A stretch of 64,000 bases of DNA from Dasyornis broadbenti (lineage: Eukaryota; Chordata; Aves; Passeriformes; Dasyornithidae), in contig VZRN01005893.1 of assembly GCA_013397935.1 (NCBI GenBank), positions 1,101,902-1,165,901 of the forward strand. The letters run 5' to 3'. The notes beneath the pieces are model-generated. The model saw nothing but the letters and a program-made list of their open reading frames with translations. It ran no database searches and had not been told where the DNA came from. Positions within the stretch are counted from its first letter, which is position 1. Each line of letters opens with the position of its first letter. This document shows positions 9,301-21,260 of the stretch, piece after piece. The position numbers were made by a program, and so were the translations under genes.

Positions 9301-12300
9301 TGTGCTGCTGCACTGCACGGCTTTGCCGAGAACAGGGCTGTCAACACAGTAGGTAACTACAGCCCGGATTTTCTGTTTGCTTGGGGTTTTTCTTCCTAAA
9401 ACGGATATTAGATCTATGAAGAGATTTTCTTTTAGGGCATCAAATGGAGACGTGTGTGAGTCTGCAGCTGAGAAAAAGGTGTCTTTGGCGTACAACAGGC
9501 CTCATTGCATGGAACTCTTTCCACGTGGGTTTTACAGAGAGCTCTCCTTGCCTGAAAATTCCTGTTCTGAAAAAGTTAATATAATGTCAGGATGGATAAA
9601 GGGCAGGAGATGGGAAGTATTCTTGCTTTGTAGAGAGGGGTAACTGAGGTATGGAGCTGCACTCAGTCTTTATACTACTCTATTCAAGCATCCAAAGACT
9701 TATTCAATGAAAAAACATTTGCCATCCCTGCCATGCCTGAAAGAATGAACATTAGAACTTAGGACACCTCATTTCCACGTTTTCCCTGGCAGTGGGCTAT
9801 AAATCCAGACCCTTTTTGTTTCTTCTTCCTCTCTCCAGTACTATGAATCTTTCATGCCTTTGGATAGTGGCCCACTTTCAACAGGAAGGAGAATGTAAGG
9901 CCAGTGTATGATCACGTGGGATTTGTGCTGGGTAGGGACGGAAGCAATTTTAAAATCTGTAAGTTGAAGAGAGTGTGACCAATTTTCTGGCTAAAAATCA
10001 ATTATTTAAATGGCGAAGACTACCACTGGTTTGATTGTGGGCTAAATATGATGCCTTGTATCATTTTCAAGGGTATGGTAGGATCAGCTAACAGAGCTGT
10101 TTTGGCATTCCAGCAGCCTGTGTGTCACTGCTGCCTTTCAGTGAGCAGCAGCGGAGCAGCCATCACAGCCAGGAATGCAACTGAGAGTTTATAACCTTCT
10201 CATGCAAATAATGTGGCATTTAGTCACTTCTCATATAGTCCAAATGGTTGAAGTTCTACAGTTCTTAAAGTCAGGCTTAAACCTTTCTAATCAGCCTAAA
10301 TACGTCCTTGGAGATACATCTTAGTTGTTTAGGTCTCTTGAATTTTTTGTAAATCCACTTTAAGTCTTAGTCACAAAAATATCTTTCAATATCTTATGAC
10401 ACCTGCCCCAAGTCATCCTGAAAATCTGTAAGAACCGAAAGCAAATTACCCGTGTTCTTCCCAAGAGTTCTAATCACAGTATGGTGTTTCACTTAAATTC
10501 AGTGAGCAGCACTTTTAAAATAAGTGACAAATACAAGGATCTCAATTTTTGGATATCCAGTCTAGGACACTGTGTCACCTGGTTGTTCAGATGAATGTAA
10601 TCTTCTGGATATCTGCAACATCTCTCTGGTAAATCTGCACTGTAAATCGTAAACACTGACCCAGTTACAACTACTTTTCTTTTTAAAATCTCCCATCTCA
10701 ATGATGGAGAAAAACATGCATAAACACCTACAGAAATAAAGAAAGTGTCTTGAGGGTACACTCTCAAATCTGCTAAAGTACTTGCAATGTTTGGGTGAAC
10801 TGTAATATCAGTGGTAAACAAAGAAAAAGTATTTCAGAGTTTTAGTCTCCAAATTGTGTTTCTACTTTACCTACATACGAAGAAAACTACTAGGTTGAGG
10901 TAAATTTTGTTTTAATCCCTTCCCAAATCTTCAAACAATTTGCCCAAAACATAACACATATTTTAATTTCAAATAGTAATGATCAAAACATCAAGAAAAG
11001 ACTAGGTTCTGTTTTGCATCCAGTCTTTTCATATTTGTTCTTACAGTCCTCTGAAAGCTCGCTTTCTGCATGGTTTTTAAAGTAGAGCTTTAAGATTCAG
11101 CTTTTCAGCTGATAGTCTTAGAGAAACTCTGCCCATTTTTGTCTCTTGAAAATCTGAACTTCAAATGATTTCACAAAAAAACCCAAAACAAAACAAAAAA
11201 TCCCTCACTGGACCCAAATTATGCACACAGGGAGCATGCCATGGAGTGTGTTAGTATGTATGAAAACACAGCGTATTATTCCTGATGTATATTTTTTAAA
11301 CTGCACAAATACCAGCACATATTAAATGCCTGGGTCTGCACACAGTAGTGTTCTTTAATGCTCATCATATTTAAAGCTGGGACTCCTCTAGGCAAAAAGT
11401 GACTGTCTGGTTTGGAGGTGATGCAAAGAAGGTCATCTACATTAAATGAACTAGACTGGGCTCAGTAATAGTGAGCCATTCTCAAATACTAATGACCATC
11501 TGGATTACAGATGCAGTAGCCAGATTGTCTGTTGTGTCCACCAAGTGAGTTGTCTTACCCTGGGAAAAAACTGTCATCTGTCTGTCTTGCCCTGTAGACA
11601 TGAGCTTTCTTCCAACCTGTCCACATGGATTTACTGGTGGCAAGGTCATCCCGTTCTCTGGAACGTCACTCACTTGCATTTGCTGGCTGCTTAGCAGCTG
11701 CCAAAATTTTTGGAACAGAACAGAATGGCAAGGGGCTGGAAATAAGATAGTAAAACTGAAATATTTTCTCTTTCTTTCTGGTGCACATTCACCAGTACTT
11801 AAAGAAAACAATGCCTTTTTATTAGCTGAATAAAAACTCTTTTCTCAGCTCTGTTTGTTAAATAGATGATGTCAGTTTTAGGGTGTTTCTCTTCGCAGCT
11901 TCCATGCTGTGAAACTCGTCCCTTTTGTTAAGCAGAGTAAGCAAATCATTGCAAGACCTAAAATCTTGTTTAAAAATGCACCAATTTGATTTGGCATTTA
12001 ATTAACACATTTTTGTTTGGTTTTACTGTGTGAGTCTTGACTCTGCTTTCAAATTTCCTTTTCATTTTATTAATGCAATTATGGTTTTCTTTTAAGGGTG
12101 CCTAGAGAATCCATAATCTATATATTTCTGCTCTGTTTTTGTGGGTTTAGCATCATGTTATTGTTTATTCAGTAGTGGATTGTAAATATTTTTCTGAGCA
12201 CAAAATTTAAAAGTTAATCGTTCCTGAAGACTTTATACTGCTGAATGTTATCCTTGTGTTTGAAATGCACAATTCTGAAGAAGCCCTGCAAAGTATTGCA

Positions 12301-12985
12301 GGTAGTGAATACATCAGGCACTTGCATTTATTTTCAAAGCTTCCTTATATCCTTGTGAGTACACAGACAATTAAAACCTGAAAGGTGTTAGTGCTTGAGT
12401 TAACTTCAGATTCTGGAGAAAATAGTCCTTCCAGAGAAGGTTTCATCCCAAAATCTACAGGTAAGTAGCCTGGGGATTCATTTGTGATTGTCATGGTGAA
12501 GTGTTTTTGCTAATTAATTTTGCTAATGAGGTGATAAACAAACTAAGGGAGTCCTCTCCTTTTTAACACTGGCTCAGATTTCATTAGTAGTAGCTTGTCC
12601 GTGACAATTGCAGGTAAATCCCAGACAGTATTCATTACAAACAGTAAATGCAAGGCACTGTGATGCTTTGACACCAAAGCCTTGAATAATTCTTGTAAGT
12701 GTCAAGCTGGATGTTCAGGGTGTACAGTAATCTGCAGTGTGAGCAGGGAAGGCCGTACTTCCACGTTGCTGCAAACACATCATACGGCTTTGATGGGAAC
12801 ATGTTGTGAAGAGCAATGCAGATGATGGTAAGAGAGGAAGGAAGGAGGGCTGCTGTTAAGGAACTGGAAAATGTGGACACGCATTCATGCACAAGTATGT
12901 GCTCTCTCTATATGCTAAATAGCTTTACAGTGTTAAGTGTGTGCTTAAGTACCTCCTTAAACTGGAGCTGCAGGAAATATGGCTA
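9301..12985. other. Unassigned non-coding sequence
   Basis: No gene is supported. Noted within it are two CACGTGGG E-box sequences (9522-9529 and 9913-9920), a splice-like 56-nt segment (9839-9894), and a tandem homeodomain-type motif (12505-12529). The rest is AT-rich with short homopolymers. Confidence 0.5.
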
Positions 12986-13059
12986 AGAAAGCAGAGAGGG
13001 AAGGAATAGTGAAAAGGAAATAAAAAAAGGAGTCAAAAGAAAAAAAGGAAGAAAAAAAG
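12986..13059. repeat. Purine-rich (A/G) low-complexity tract
   Basis: About 74 nt consist almost entirely of A and G on the plus strand (gaaaaggaaataaaaaaagg and similar). It is low-complexity sequence with no gene. It could matter as a nucleosome-excluding or triplex-prone tract. Confidence 0.8.
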
Positions 13060-15079
13060 TATTTTTTACTCATTTACTTCATGGACTGCTAATATGGTAT
13101 ATATATGTGTCACTGTGTATATATAGATGTAGACAAGTGCATATGGTTACATATTCAGAAAACCTGTGTGCAGAGAGAGCTTTTATCTTCATTACATGTA
13201 AAAAAGAACCAAGTATATGTGCTTGAAGAAAACCTTGTGTATGGTATTTCATCTGGCATCATCAGAAAAGGTGTTTTCCAAGCAGATCAGAAACAGTCTG
13301 TAGCTCACTGTAGCAATTCTGTTTGGAGTAAATGAGCTCTTAATTAGGTGAGGGCTGATTTCTTGGCGTTTGAGACTCTTTGAAACTCTCAGACTGCTCT
13401 TCAAGTTAAAAGAAAAAAAAAAAAGACTGCTCTTTGTAAAACTTCATAGCAAGTGGGAGCATAGCATATAGGAAAACAGGATTTAAAGCCACACATCATT
13501 GCAAAGAGAATGATGCAAAGGTGAATCAGTCTCCATTTTGTACATGATTAATTCCACTGAAACATTTGGCAAATACAAGATATAAGGTACAAGTATTGTC
13601 TTCTAGAATATAGGTGTTTCATGAGCAACAATGTGACAGCTCAGACCCAGCTGAAAAATCATTCTCTGTGCTGTGGGAGGCATCACAAAACACATCAGCT
13701 TCCTTTTGAAGCTGGTTCGTTTCTTGTCCTCACAGCAATGGGAAAGCTGTTTCTTAGCTTCATTCCTGTGATGATTAGAAGCTATATAATTTCCTTCTTT
13801 AACCTCTTCATGGCCTTACTGTTCCTGTGGCTCTGGTATGGCCACCTACTTACAACACCAGCTTCAGCTACGTTGCACAGCACACGCACCCCACAGAATG
13901 ACCTCCAGTCCGCTGGCCCAAGTAACACAGGCTGGCTGATATTCAAGGCTAATCCTCTGTACAGCAGAGGAGCAGATGAACCCAATCCACACCATATAGC
14001 CCATATGGTACTCACGTACATCTAAAACTGTTTTTATCTGTGGGGGTGGTTTGGTTCATCATGTTTAAAAGTGTGAGGACTGTGTTGCAGCCCACAGATT
14101 GGCGTTTCCATGGCATGAAATAATAGATGTTGCATGCTCTGGGTTGTGACATATATCTACTGGGAATGCTTGAGAGTTCCTACATTCTGGTGTGTTGGGA
14201 ACAGGTTGATTTCTTCCCAAAGAGGTCCTGGAAGTAAATAAGCAGATGAGGAGGAAATGAGCTTAAAGGAAGAAAGGAGTGAACTGAACTATCTAATTGT
14301 ATTTGTACCCATAGGCTTTAGCTTCAGCAGCATAATCTCCCTTGCTGATTATTACCATCACCATTTCTTTGGAGAGAGCAAACATATTTCATCCTGGATT
14401 GTGTTTTACTGATCAAACAATCTTCCCTTTTCCGAGATCTTTCCATTGTCCCTTCTTTATGAAAAACCTTAATGTATCTTCCTGGAATGTGAATTGCTAG
14501 GATTTTACACAGTAATCCAGATAAAGTTTTTTAGAGTGCTTAGTAAAAGAAAAACAAATTCTTTACTTCAGAGAAAGATCTAGACTAACAACTGAATATT
14601 GCATTTATCTTTCTCATATTGGCCTTACTCACCTAGTTCATTAGACGTGTATTCACAGTGTAGACATCTCAAACTCATGCACTTGTCTAGACTTCTTTTA
14701 TAATCAATAGAGAGAAATAAATAACTCATCTCCTTCTGAAGTAAAGGTCTGAAAAAGGTCAGATCAATAAAGTCTGGAAGTGCCTGTTTGTCTCCTTTGA
14801 CTGCCAAAGCAGTCTGGGTTGAGCAGTGAGGGGGAATATGTCTATACTGTAGACACCTGAAGTTGGGGCAGATAAATCCCGGATTGACCAATACTGAAAT
14901 GATCACGCTGCATTTCCTCTTTGCTGTCACTAACATCTAAGAGCTCTTAAATTATAGGAATTATTCTTGTTATGAATGTGCAGTTGCAGGAGCTTCCATA
15001 TGTTGTATTAATTAGGTAATTTATGAATTTCTATTAGCTCAGTCCTCAGGGTCAATATAACATTTCTACTGTGTGGTAC
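13060..15079. other. Unassigned non-coding sequence
   Basis: A plus-strand open frame of 134 codons at 13621-14025 contains one hydrophobic stretch but no recognisable family, and its length is within chance for this amount of sequence. A mixed AT/GT dinucleotide stretch is present at 13097-13131. Nothing else stands out. Confidence 0.5.
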
Positions 15080-16450
15080 TCCTGTTCTCTTCCATAGTGA
15101 TATTGTCTCCAAATTTTATGTCAGCACCCAACTGAGCTTGTGTATTCCTACATTTTGTGCTGTTGTTTGTGAAATCTTTCAATCATTTGATTTCACACAG
15201 GTTTTTAAGAATCTTTAAGAATATTGTCTCTAAAATACAAGTACCACCCTCAGTACAAACTGCTGCTGTCTTCTAGTTGGCTCAATTTTTTTCTTTACTG
15301 TACAATTTTAGCTAAAACTCAGCTTCTCTGTTAGCTAATGGCCAGTGTAAAAGAAGATTAAACAATTTGGCAAAATTTAGGTAGATGGGCTACATCAGCT
15401 ATATCTTAGATTAAAACTGAATTTTCTTAAAAAAAAAAAATCAAGGAAGAAATATGCTGTTAATTTAAAAAATATTTCTTGGTAATCTGTTGCTAATTTT
15501 ATGCAATTTTCAATATATTTCCATGGAAAATTATTATTTCCTTCTAATTATATTATAAACAATAGCCATTCCTGAGACCTCCACCAATGGAACTCCAATT
15601 TTTTGTTCTTAAATATTACTGGTTCTTTCACTGGTCTTTCCTTGTGTATTACCTGACTTGATCAATTCCCTAAAAGTCACAGACATTAAACTGAGAAATC
15701 CTTGTGTCAGTTCTTTGGATATTTTGGACTCTTTTCCCTTCTTCTTCAGGCTGAATTCTGAGTTCTGTGTCTGTCTGGGATATAGTTTTAGTTGCAATAC
15801 TTTCATTTTCTTTGCCTTATTGTCTTCATCTCTTCCCATTCAGCATTGATTTTATTAAAAACTGAGACAAAATATTCCTTTGCTACCTGAACTTTATCTA
15901 GATTGTTTAATTTCTCCTCCAGCCCCAGTGATGAGGAGCTTCTTTTTTCTTTTCTTTATCTCCTCTTGCTTATATGTTATTTGTCTTAACTTTGGCTGTC
16001 ATATGTAACTCAGCTACACTGTGGCAGTTCTTACTTTGTCCCTTCAATTTCTCACCTTCTATATTTGTATATATCTCAAGATATGTATATTCAGTCTTTT
16101 TTTTTCAGTTGCCTGTAGAATTGCTGCTTAACTCTAATATCCCTTCTCAGGTATATTATATGTAACATGGTTTATCCATGCTTGAATAATGAATAACAGG
16201 AAAATTCATAAATTTGACAAAGAAATTCCAAGCCTCACATATGAGGCTTTGAGTTCTTCAGTCCAGTGGACATCACTCACTAATTGTGTTAATTTTCCAT
16301 GGTCTTCTTCAGTTAAGAACTGGATACATAGATTTGTTTAATTTCAACTGAGTCAAGTTATCATTACTCAGTGCAAGGTTTCTTCTGTGATTAATTCTTC
16401 TATAAAGCCTTTTACTGATTACCAAATATAAGCCAAAAATGATATATCAG
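15080..16450 (-). mobile_element. Ancient CR1/L3-like LINE remnant, antisense
   Basis: Read on the plus strand, this block follows the order of segments seen in reverse-complemented old amniote CR1-type LINEs. It has a ccaaattttatgtcagcacc-like segment (15111-15130), aaatttaggtagatgggctaca (about 15374), ttacctgacttgatcaattc followed by ccagttc-like tgtcagttctttgg (15650-15717), then aaaactgagacaaaatattcc (15858), cttaactttggctgtcatat (15983-16002), tttatccatgc (16171) and ctgattaccaaatataagc near 16425. In the element's own sense these run from the endonuclease/linker part into the reverse transcriptase. No long frame survives. Divergence is high, and the assignment rests on the ordered set of short similarities rather than on any single one. 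It would be one of the oldest insertions in the window. Confidence 0.5.
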
Positions 16451-19400
16451 ATGGGACATTCGACTTCAGAGATGAGTCAACCCATGGAAGTCTGACTCTT
16501 GCTCTGGAAAGGCTGGCCGCAGCTTCTCGGCTTAGAGGCACCGTGGTTCAAACAGGCTGGGCATCTTGCCTGGGTCTTCCCTCTGGAGTTGTGCTTGGTG
16601 AGCTGTCACTCCCACAGATAGGAGGGTTCTTGTGTTATCAGTGACATTTGTTTCCCATTCTCCAAGCAGGCAGTTGACCTCCTGTGGCCCTGTAATTCCC
16701 AGCAGTGTGCCATGGGTGGGCTATGCATGTGTGTCTAAAGTGTTCTACAGATCATGAGCCATACTCACGTTAATCTGATCACACTGAAACTGGAGGCCTT
16801 CAACACTGCTTCAGGAAGAACAATGCGTTCTTAATGTATTTGTGGCACAAGGGAAGTCCATTTCACTAGTGCCATCACTTCCTATTTCCTTGCACTATTT
16901 GCAGAACTGCTGTATTGGTACAATGATATTATTATGATATGATTCTAATGACGATGCAACAGAGCTCAGTGCCTTTACCATATTTCTGACAGGTTTGGTT
17001 TGGATTTAGCAAGAAGTCAAGGGAGACTGCAGCTTTCTCATTAACAGCACTTGGTGAAATGCATGATCCCTTACAGATGCTACTGCAAAGTCTCTTCTTG
17101 CCCTTTCCCTCCTCTGTACATATGCTGTAGTATACTGAATCCTTATTTTTACTTCTCTCAAGCCACCTCTATCCTTCATTCATTTCAGCTCCTAAGCAAT
17201 TAACTTAACCAAGCCCAACTCCATTTTTAAAAAAAAATAAGGCAAAATCTGTAGGGATAGATGAGATTATCCTGTCAATTAAACAGTCACAGGTACCTGA
17301 TTTACCTTATAACAGTGCTATTTTATTATTTCAGTGGGACCTGTTTGTCTCCCCACTACTCTTTTTCTCTTACTTTTTCTACTTCATAGATTCACTTTTT
17401 TTCTTGCTGTTGCCTTCCTTTAAATTTCACTTATCCCCAGCCATTTTATTTTCTAATGTCTTTCTAAGAAAAAAAATCTCTGTATTAATGGTCAAAATAA
17501 GTCCTGTGGGGTTTGACCAGATATAAACTGGCGGTGATTAGTTCTGTTTTGAATCCCACTTGCTGTGATGGTAGCTCTAAGAGCTGGTGTCATGTCCAGG
17601 CTGATGGCTTGGAAGACCTCCAAGTCTTTCACTGTATGTGTATGTTTAGCAGTCCCCCAAAAGAAAGGATATAAGTAAAAATAATCCTGGCTATCACTGG
17701 TCTCAGTGCTGAAAGGTATGTCACTGCCTTGAAAGTGATAAATCCCAGGAATTTGCAGATTATTTTTGTTCTGATATATGAAAGGAAAAAAAAAATTATT
17801 TTGGTACAGGAAATGTCTTGACTTCATAATCTAATTTATAGTACTGTTGTAGTGTAGTGAACTATGTAATCCAGCAAATTTCATCGCTCCCGGGGTACAA
17901 TCTGAGAGATTTTAGCAACATTTTTGTTTCAGTTTATGTCCTACCAGTCAGAAAATGTATCTTTTCCTGGCCTAGACATAGAGACCTTGCAATGAATTTT
18001 CATTCCTGAAGCTGAAGCAGAGAATGAGGTCCCAAGCCTTCTACACTTGTAGAAAAGAAAAGTTACATTTTCACAGATGTTCAAGCAACAATTTTTTCAA
18101 TATTTAGCATGAGGCTTCTAAGATTCAGGTTCTTAATTCTGTATGAATGTTCCCTGAAAGTTTTGACGTTCCTGAACTTAAACCAGTGCACATGATGGAG
18201 CTGCCTTAAAACTTCAGTCTCTGAAATTCTAAGCCAAATTCCCTTGTGCTTCAGTGGAAATTCATTGGAAGTAATATATATCTGTGATCCAATGTCTTTT
18301 CAAGAAATAAACGTCCTTTCTGATAAAAACCTATTTTAGTAAGAAATTCTGTACTGGTGCTAAGTAAAATACTAGAAAGAACGAATTTCCCACTGAGGGA
18401 ATATTTGGTAAGTATGCAAATCTGAAAGTGTATGGAATAATAGGGTGCAGCTGGTTCTTAGTCTTATATTTGACTGTTGCTGTTCACATACAGTGCAACA
18501 GCCGTGCATGGGGGAGGAGTGTTAACACGATATTCAGTGAAGGCTGCATGGCGTGGGTGTATCACAGTTCCAGGAAGAGCCTGAGGTTATGGTTTACAGA
18601 GTTCACGCCAACTCTTCATTTTAAAATGTAGTGGCACACTGTAAGTCTACTGCTGACAGAATGAAGTTTTACTGATGCTTGACATGGTGACTAAACTATT
18701 AGGCCCATCCAAGCTCAAAATATAAAGCTGTTTTCTGACAGCTTATCAGAAAACAAGACTAACTGCTCTTCAGCTGAATATTTCTAAACCTCTCATTCCT
18801 CAACCAATATCAATTCTCGTGACACACATTTTGAAAATCCACTTCTGTATTTCACTTTGTTGGGGAATTCAGGCCTGCTTTCCATACAGAGGAAGCCTGA
18901 ACTGTTTTATTATTTTATCAGATATGTCAAACAATTTGCTATTAGAGATCTCTATTTTTATTTTTTAAAAAAGTATAAGTTTCAGAGAATCTCTAGTACC
19001 ACTGCTTGTAAAATTTAAAACAGAGTGACTGATGCATGAAAAGTACACTAGCAAAACACATTCTGCATTGTCTGAAAGTAAGTTTTTCTCATATCCTGCA
19101 TCTTTTATTCTAGAGTTGATAATTATTTTCTGTGAAATGCATTTAATTAGTCTGGAAGCTCTTATGCAAATCTATCACAAAACTCTCCTTTTTGTTATAC
19201 TGAGTGAAAAAAAATATTGTCTATTACACTTTTCTGTGTATATACTATTATATATACCATACACAATGAAAAAAATCTTATCTCTAAAACTTCAGCTTCT
19301 CTGCAGATGACTTAGAATGTGTTTCTCATTCCCCCTTCTCATTCTTGACAAATTTTGGTATCTTGCTAGTTTTTAGTACCTTTAAAACTCTGTGTCTTTA

Positions 19401-21147
19401 TTTAGGTTGCTAACTGTACTGAAACATACAATAAGACATGAAAACAATAAATATTTCATTGCATGAATGACACTCCTTCAATATCCAGCCAGTGTTCTGT
19501 GTAACCAATGTGTCAACATATATTTTGTAGGGAAATACAATATTTAATAAATTAGGGGAGGGTGTGTATTTAAATACTGAAATTGGACTTTGTCTTTATG
19601 CAAAAACCATAAAATATATTTCTCCTTAGGTGTCTTTTTCAGAAAAATGAATTGCAGTTATTCACACCAAAATTCGATTGAGCAAAAAACAACTTTTTAT
19701 ACATGACATGGAAACTACACTAGGGAACTTGAGAACCTAAATACCCTAGTGTTTGACCAAAACCATAATTGGTGTCTGGAGGAGAGGCCCTTCCATAATC
19801 CAGTCATCATATTTCCCTCCATGGACTCCATTTTAGTCAAAATTCCCTACAATCCATGTTACTCATCACATGATTGTAGGCTTCAAATTTATTTAATTCT
19901 GAAGAATTTTGGGCAAGTGTAATACAATATTTTTAAATCTCCAAGAAAGAGCAACATAGCAGCTTTCTTCCTTCTACTTTCTATAAGTTGTAATTTGTTG
20001 ACCATCTATTGTTTGGCAGCAAAATTACAATCATACCTGTAGAATGGGAGTATCTTTATAAGAAAAGATTTTCATAATAGTCAAATACTTAAGCATTGTC
20101 TGGCATCTTATTACCTCCCCCTCTCCCTAAAGCCATTTTTGTGAACTCTACAACTCTGTCAGAATTCATATTCTTTCATTATCCTATATTTGAGAAAGCT
20201 GTTTATCTTGAAACATACATTTTTAATTAAAAATTTCACTTATGCTTGGAAGGCTTAGGTATGTGTCACCATGTACAAGCCTATTTTTTTAATCATAAAA
20301 GTCATATTGAAAAGCAGGTCTGGTATAGAGAAGAGTGTGGATTTAATCAGTTAATTGTGTGGTTATACCGTTCATAATCACTTCATTTGCTTTTAATGGC
20401 AATGAGATGGATATTTCCAAAGGAGTCTTATTGTCCTCTGTGTAAATGACTAATTGCTTTGTTATTAAATACTTAAATACTCAACATGCCCTGTAAATGC
20501 AATCTGCATGTGAAACCAAATCCCCATACACTACCCAATTCTCATTTCCTAGACAGACTCGTAGTTGCATCCAAACAGTGCCCAGGATCACCTTTGGGTA
20601 GAACTGAAGTAATGCCTTTTCCTCAAGAGGTGAATACCCTGATTTTCAGAGATTATTGCAATGTTTGTTGATTATTTTAATTGATTTCATCTATCTTTCT
20701 ATTCACACACAGTTGGACAGTCAGCTCATCTTGGAAGGTGCCAGAACAGAATCTAGGTGGGATAGAAATGCTGCTGCTTGTTGCTTCCTCTGAGGCTCAT
20801 ACAAAATAAGCATGAGCTGTTCCTCGTTTGATCTGAATCAGGCGGAAGAGGTTAACACAGATGTCCTCCGGCATATACATCACTTGGAAACTGACTCACC
20901 AATTCTTCTACTGCAGAAAACATGTTCAGAAATAGATTCCTCAGGATCCTGCTTCTCCTCGGAAAAAACACGTACCTGAGTGCCCTTGTTTAATCTACTT
21001 TCATCCAGATCACCAGGCTTTTGCTGTCACTCTATTAAATGAAAATCAAGCTGGAAAAGATAGAAGACAGCCTGGAAAACAGCAGATCATAGATGGCTGC
21101 ACTGTGGAGATCCAAATCTGATCTAGTGACACCAGGTGTTCTATATT
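16451..21147. other. Unassigned non-coding sequence
   Basis: The first 280 bases (to about 16730) are GC-richer, then the sequence becomes AT-rich. No open frame is protein-like. A 10-bp perfect stem with a 7-nt loop lies at 18729-18755. The interval 18840-20480 is notably AT-rich. Confidence 0.55.
18729..18755. repeat. 10-bp inverted repeat, 7-nt loop
   Basis: Arms tgttttctga (18729-18738) and tcagaaaaca (18746-18755) are perfect reverse complements. An arm of this length is expected by chance once or more in a window this size, so no function is claimed. Confidence 0.8.
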
Positions 21148-21260
21148 GTAATTAAGGAGAAGTAGGCACTCTAGAGACATGATTCATCTGACCCGCATTC
21201 AGTGTCTACTGTAGGTTAAGATGAATCATACCCTAAAAGTGCCTATTTCTTTCTATTGAT
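21148..21260. repeat. Long imperfect inverted repeat (hairpin-forming element)
   Basis: Two arms pair in exact register with no offset. Bases 21158-21170 pair with 21238-21250 (13 pairs, one G-U), and 21179-21189 (atgattcatct) pairs perfectly with 21219-21229 (agatgaatcat). Between them is a symmetric 8 x 8 internal loop in which three pairs still form. Weak pairing continues outward to 21148/21260. The terminal loop is 29 nt (21190-21218) and can form a small inner helix, acc with ggt. The keeping of register over two blocks argues for descent from one palindrome or for selection on a fold. Candidates are an old palindromic MITE-like element or a small-RNA precursor. No gene flanks it in this window. 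Confidence 0.75.

Noticed and set aside
13621..14025. 134-codon frame with one hydrophobic segment
   Set aside because: A hydrophobic stretch is common in AT-rich random translations. There is no signal peptide logic, conserved motif or gene context.
222..19170. ATGCAAAT octamers near 222, 10202, 18414 and 19162
   Set aside because: This number is about what AT-biased sequence gives by chance on two strands, and the sites are scattered.
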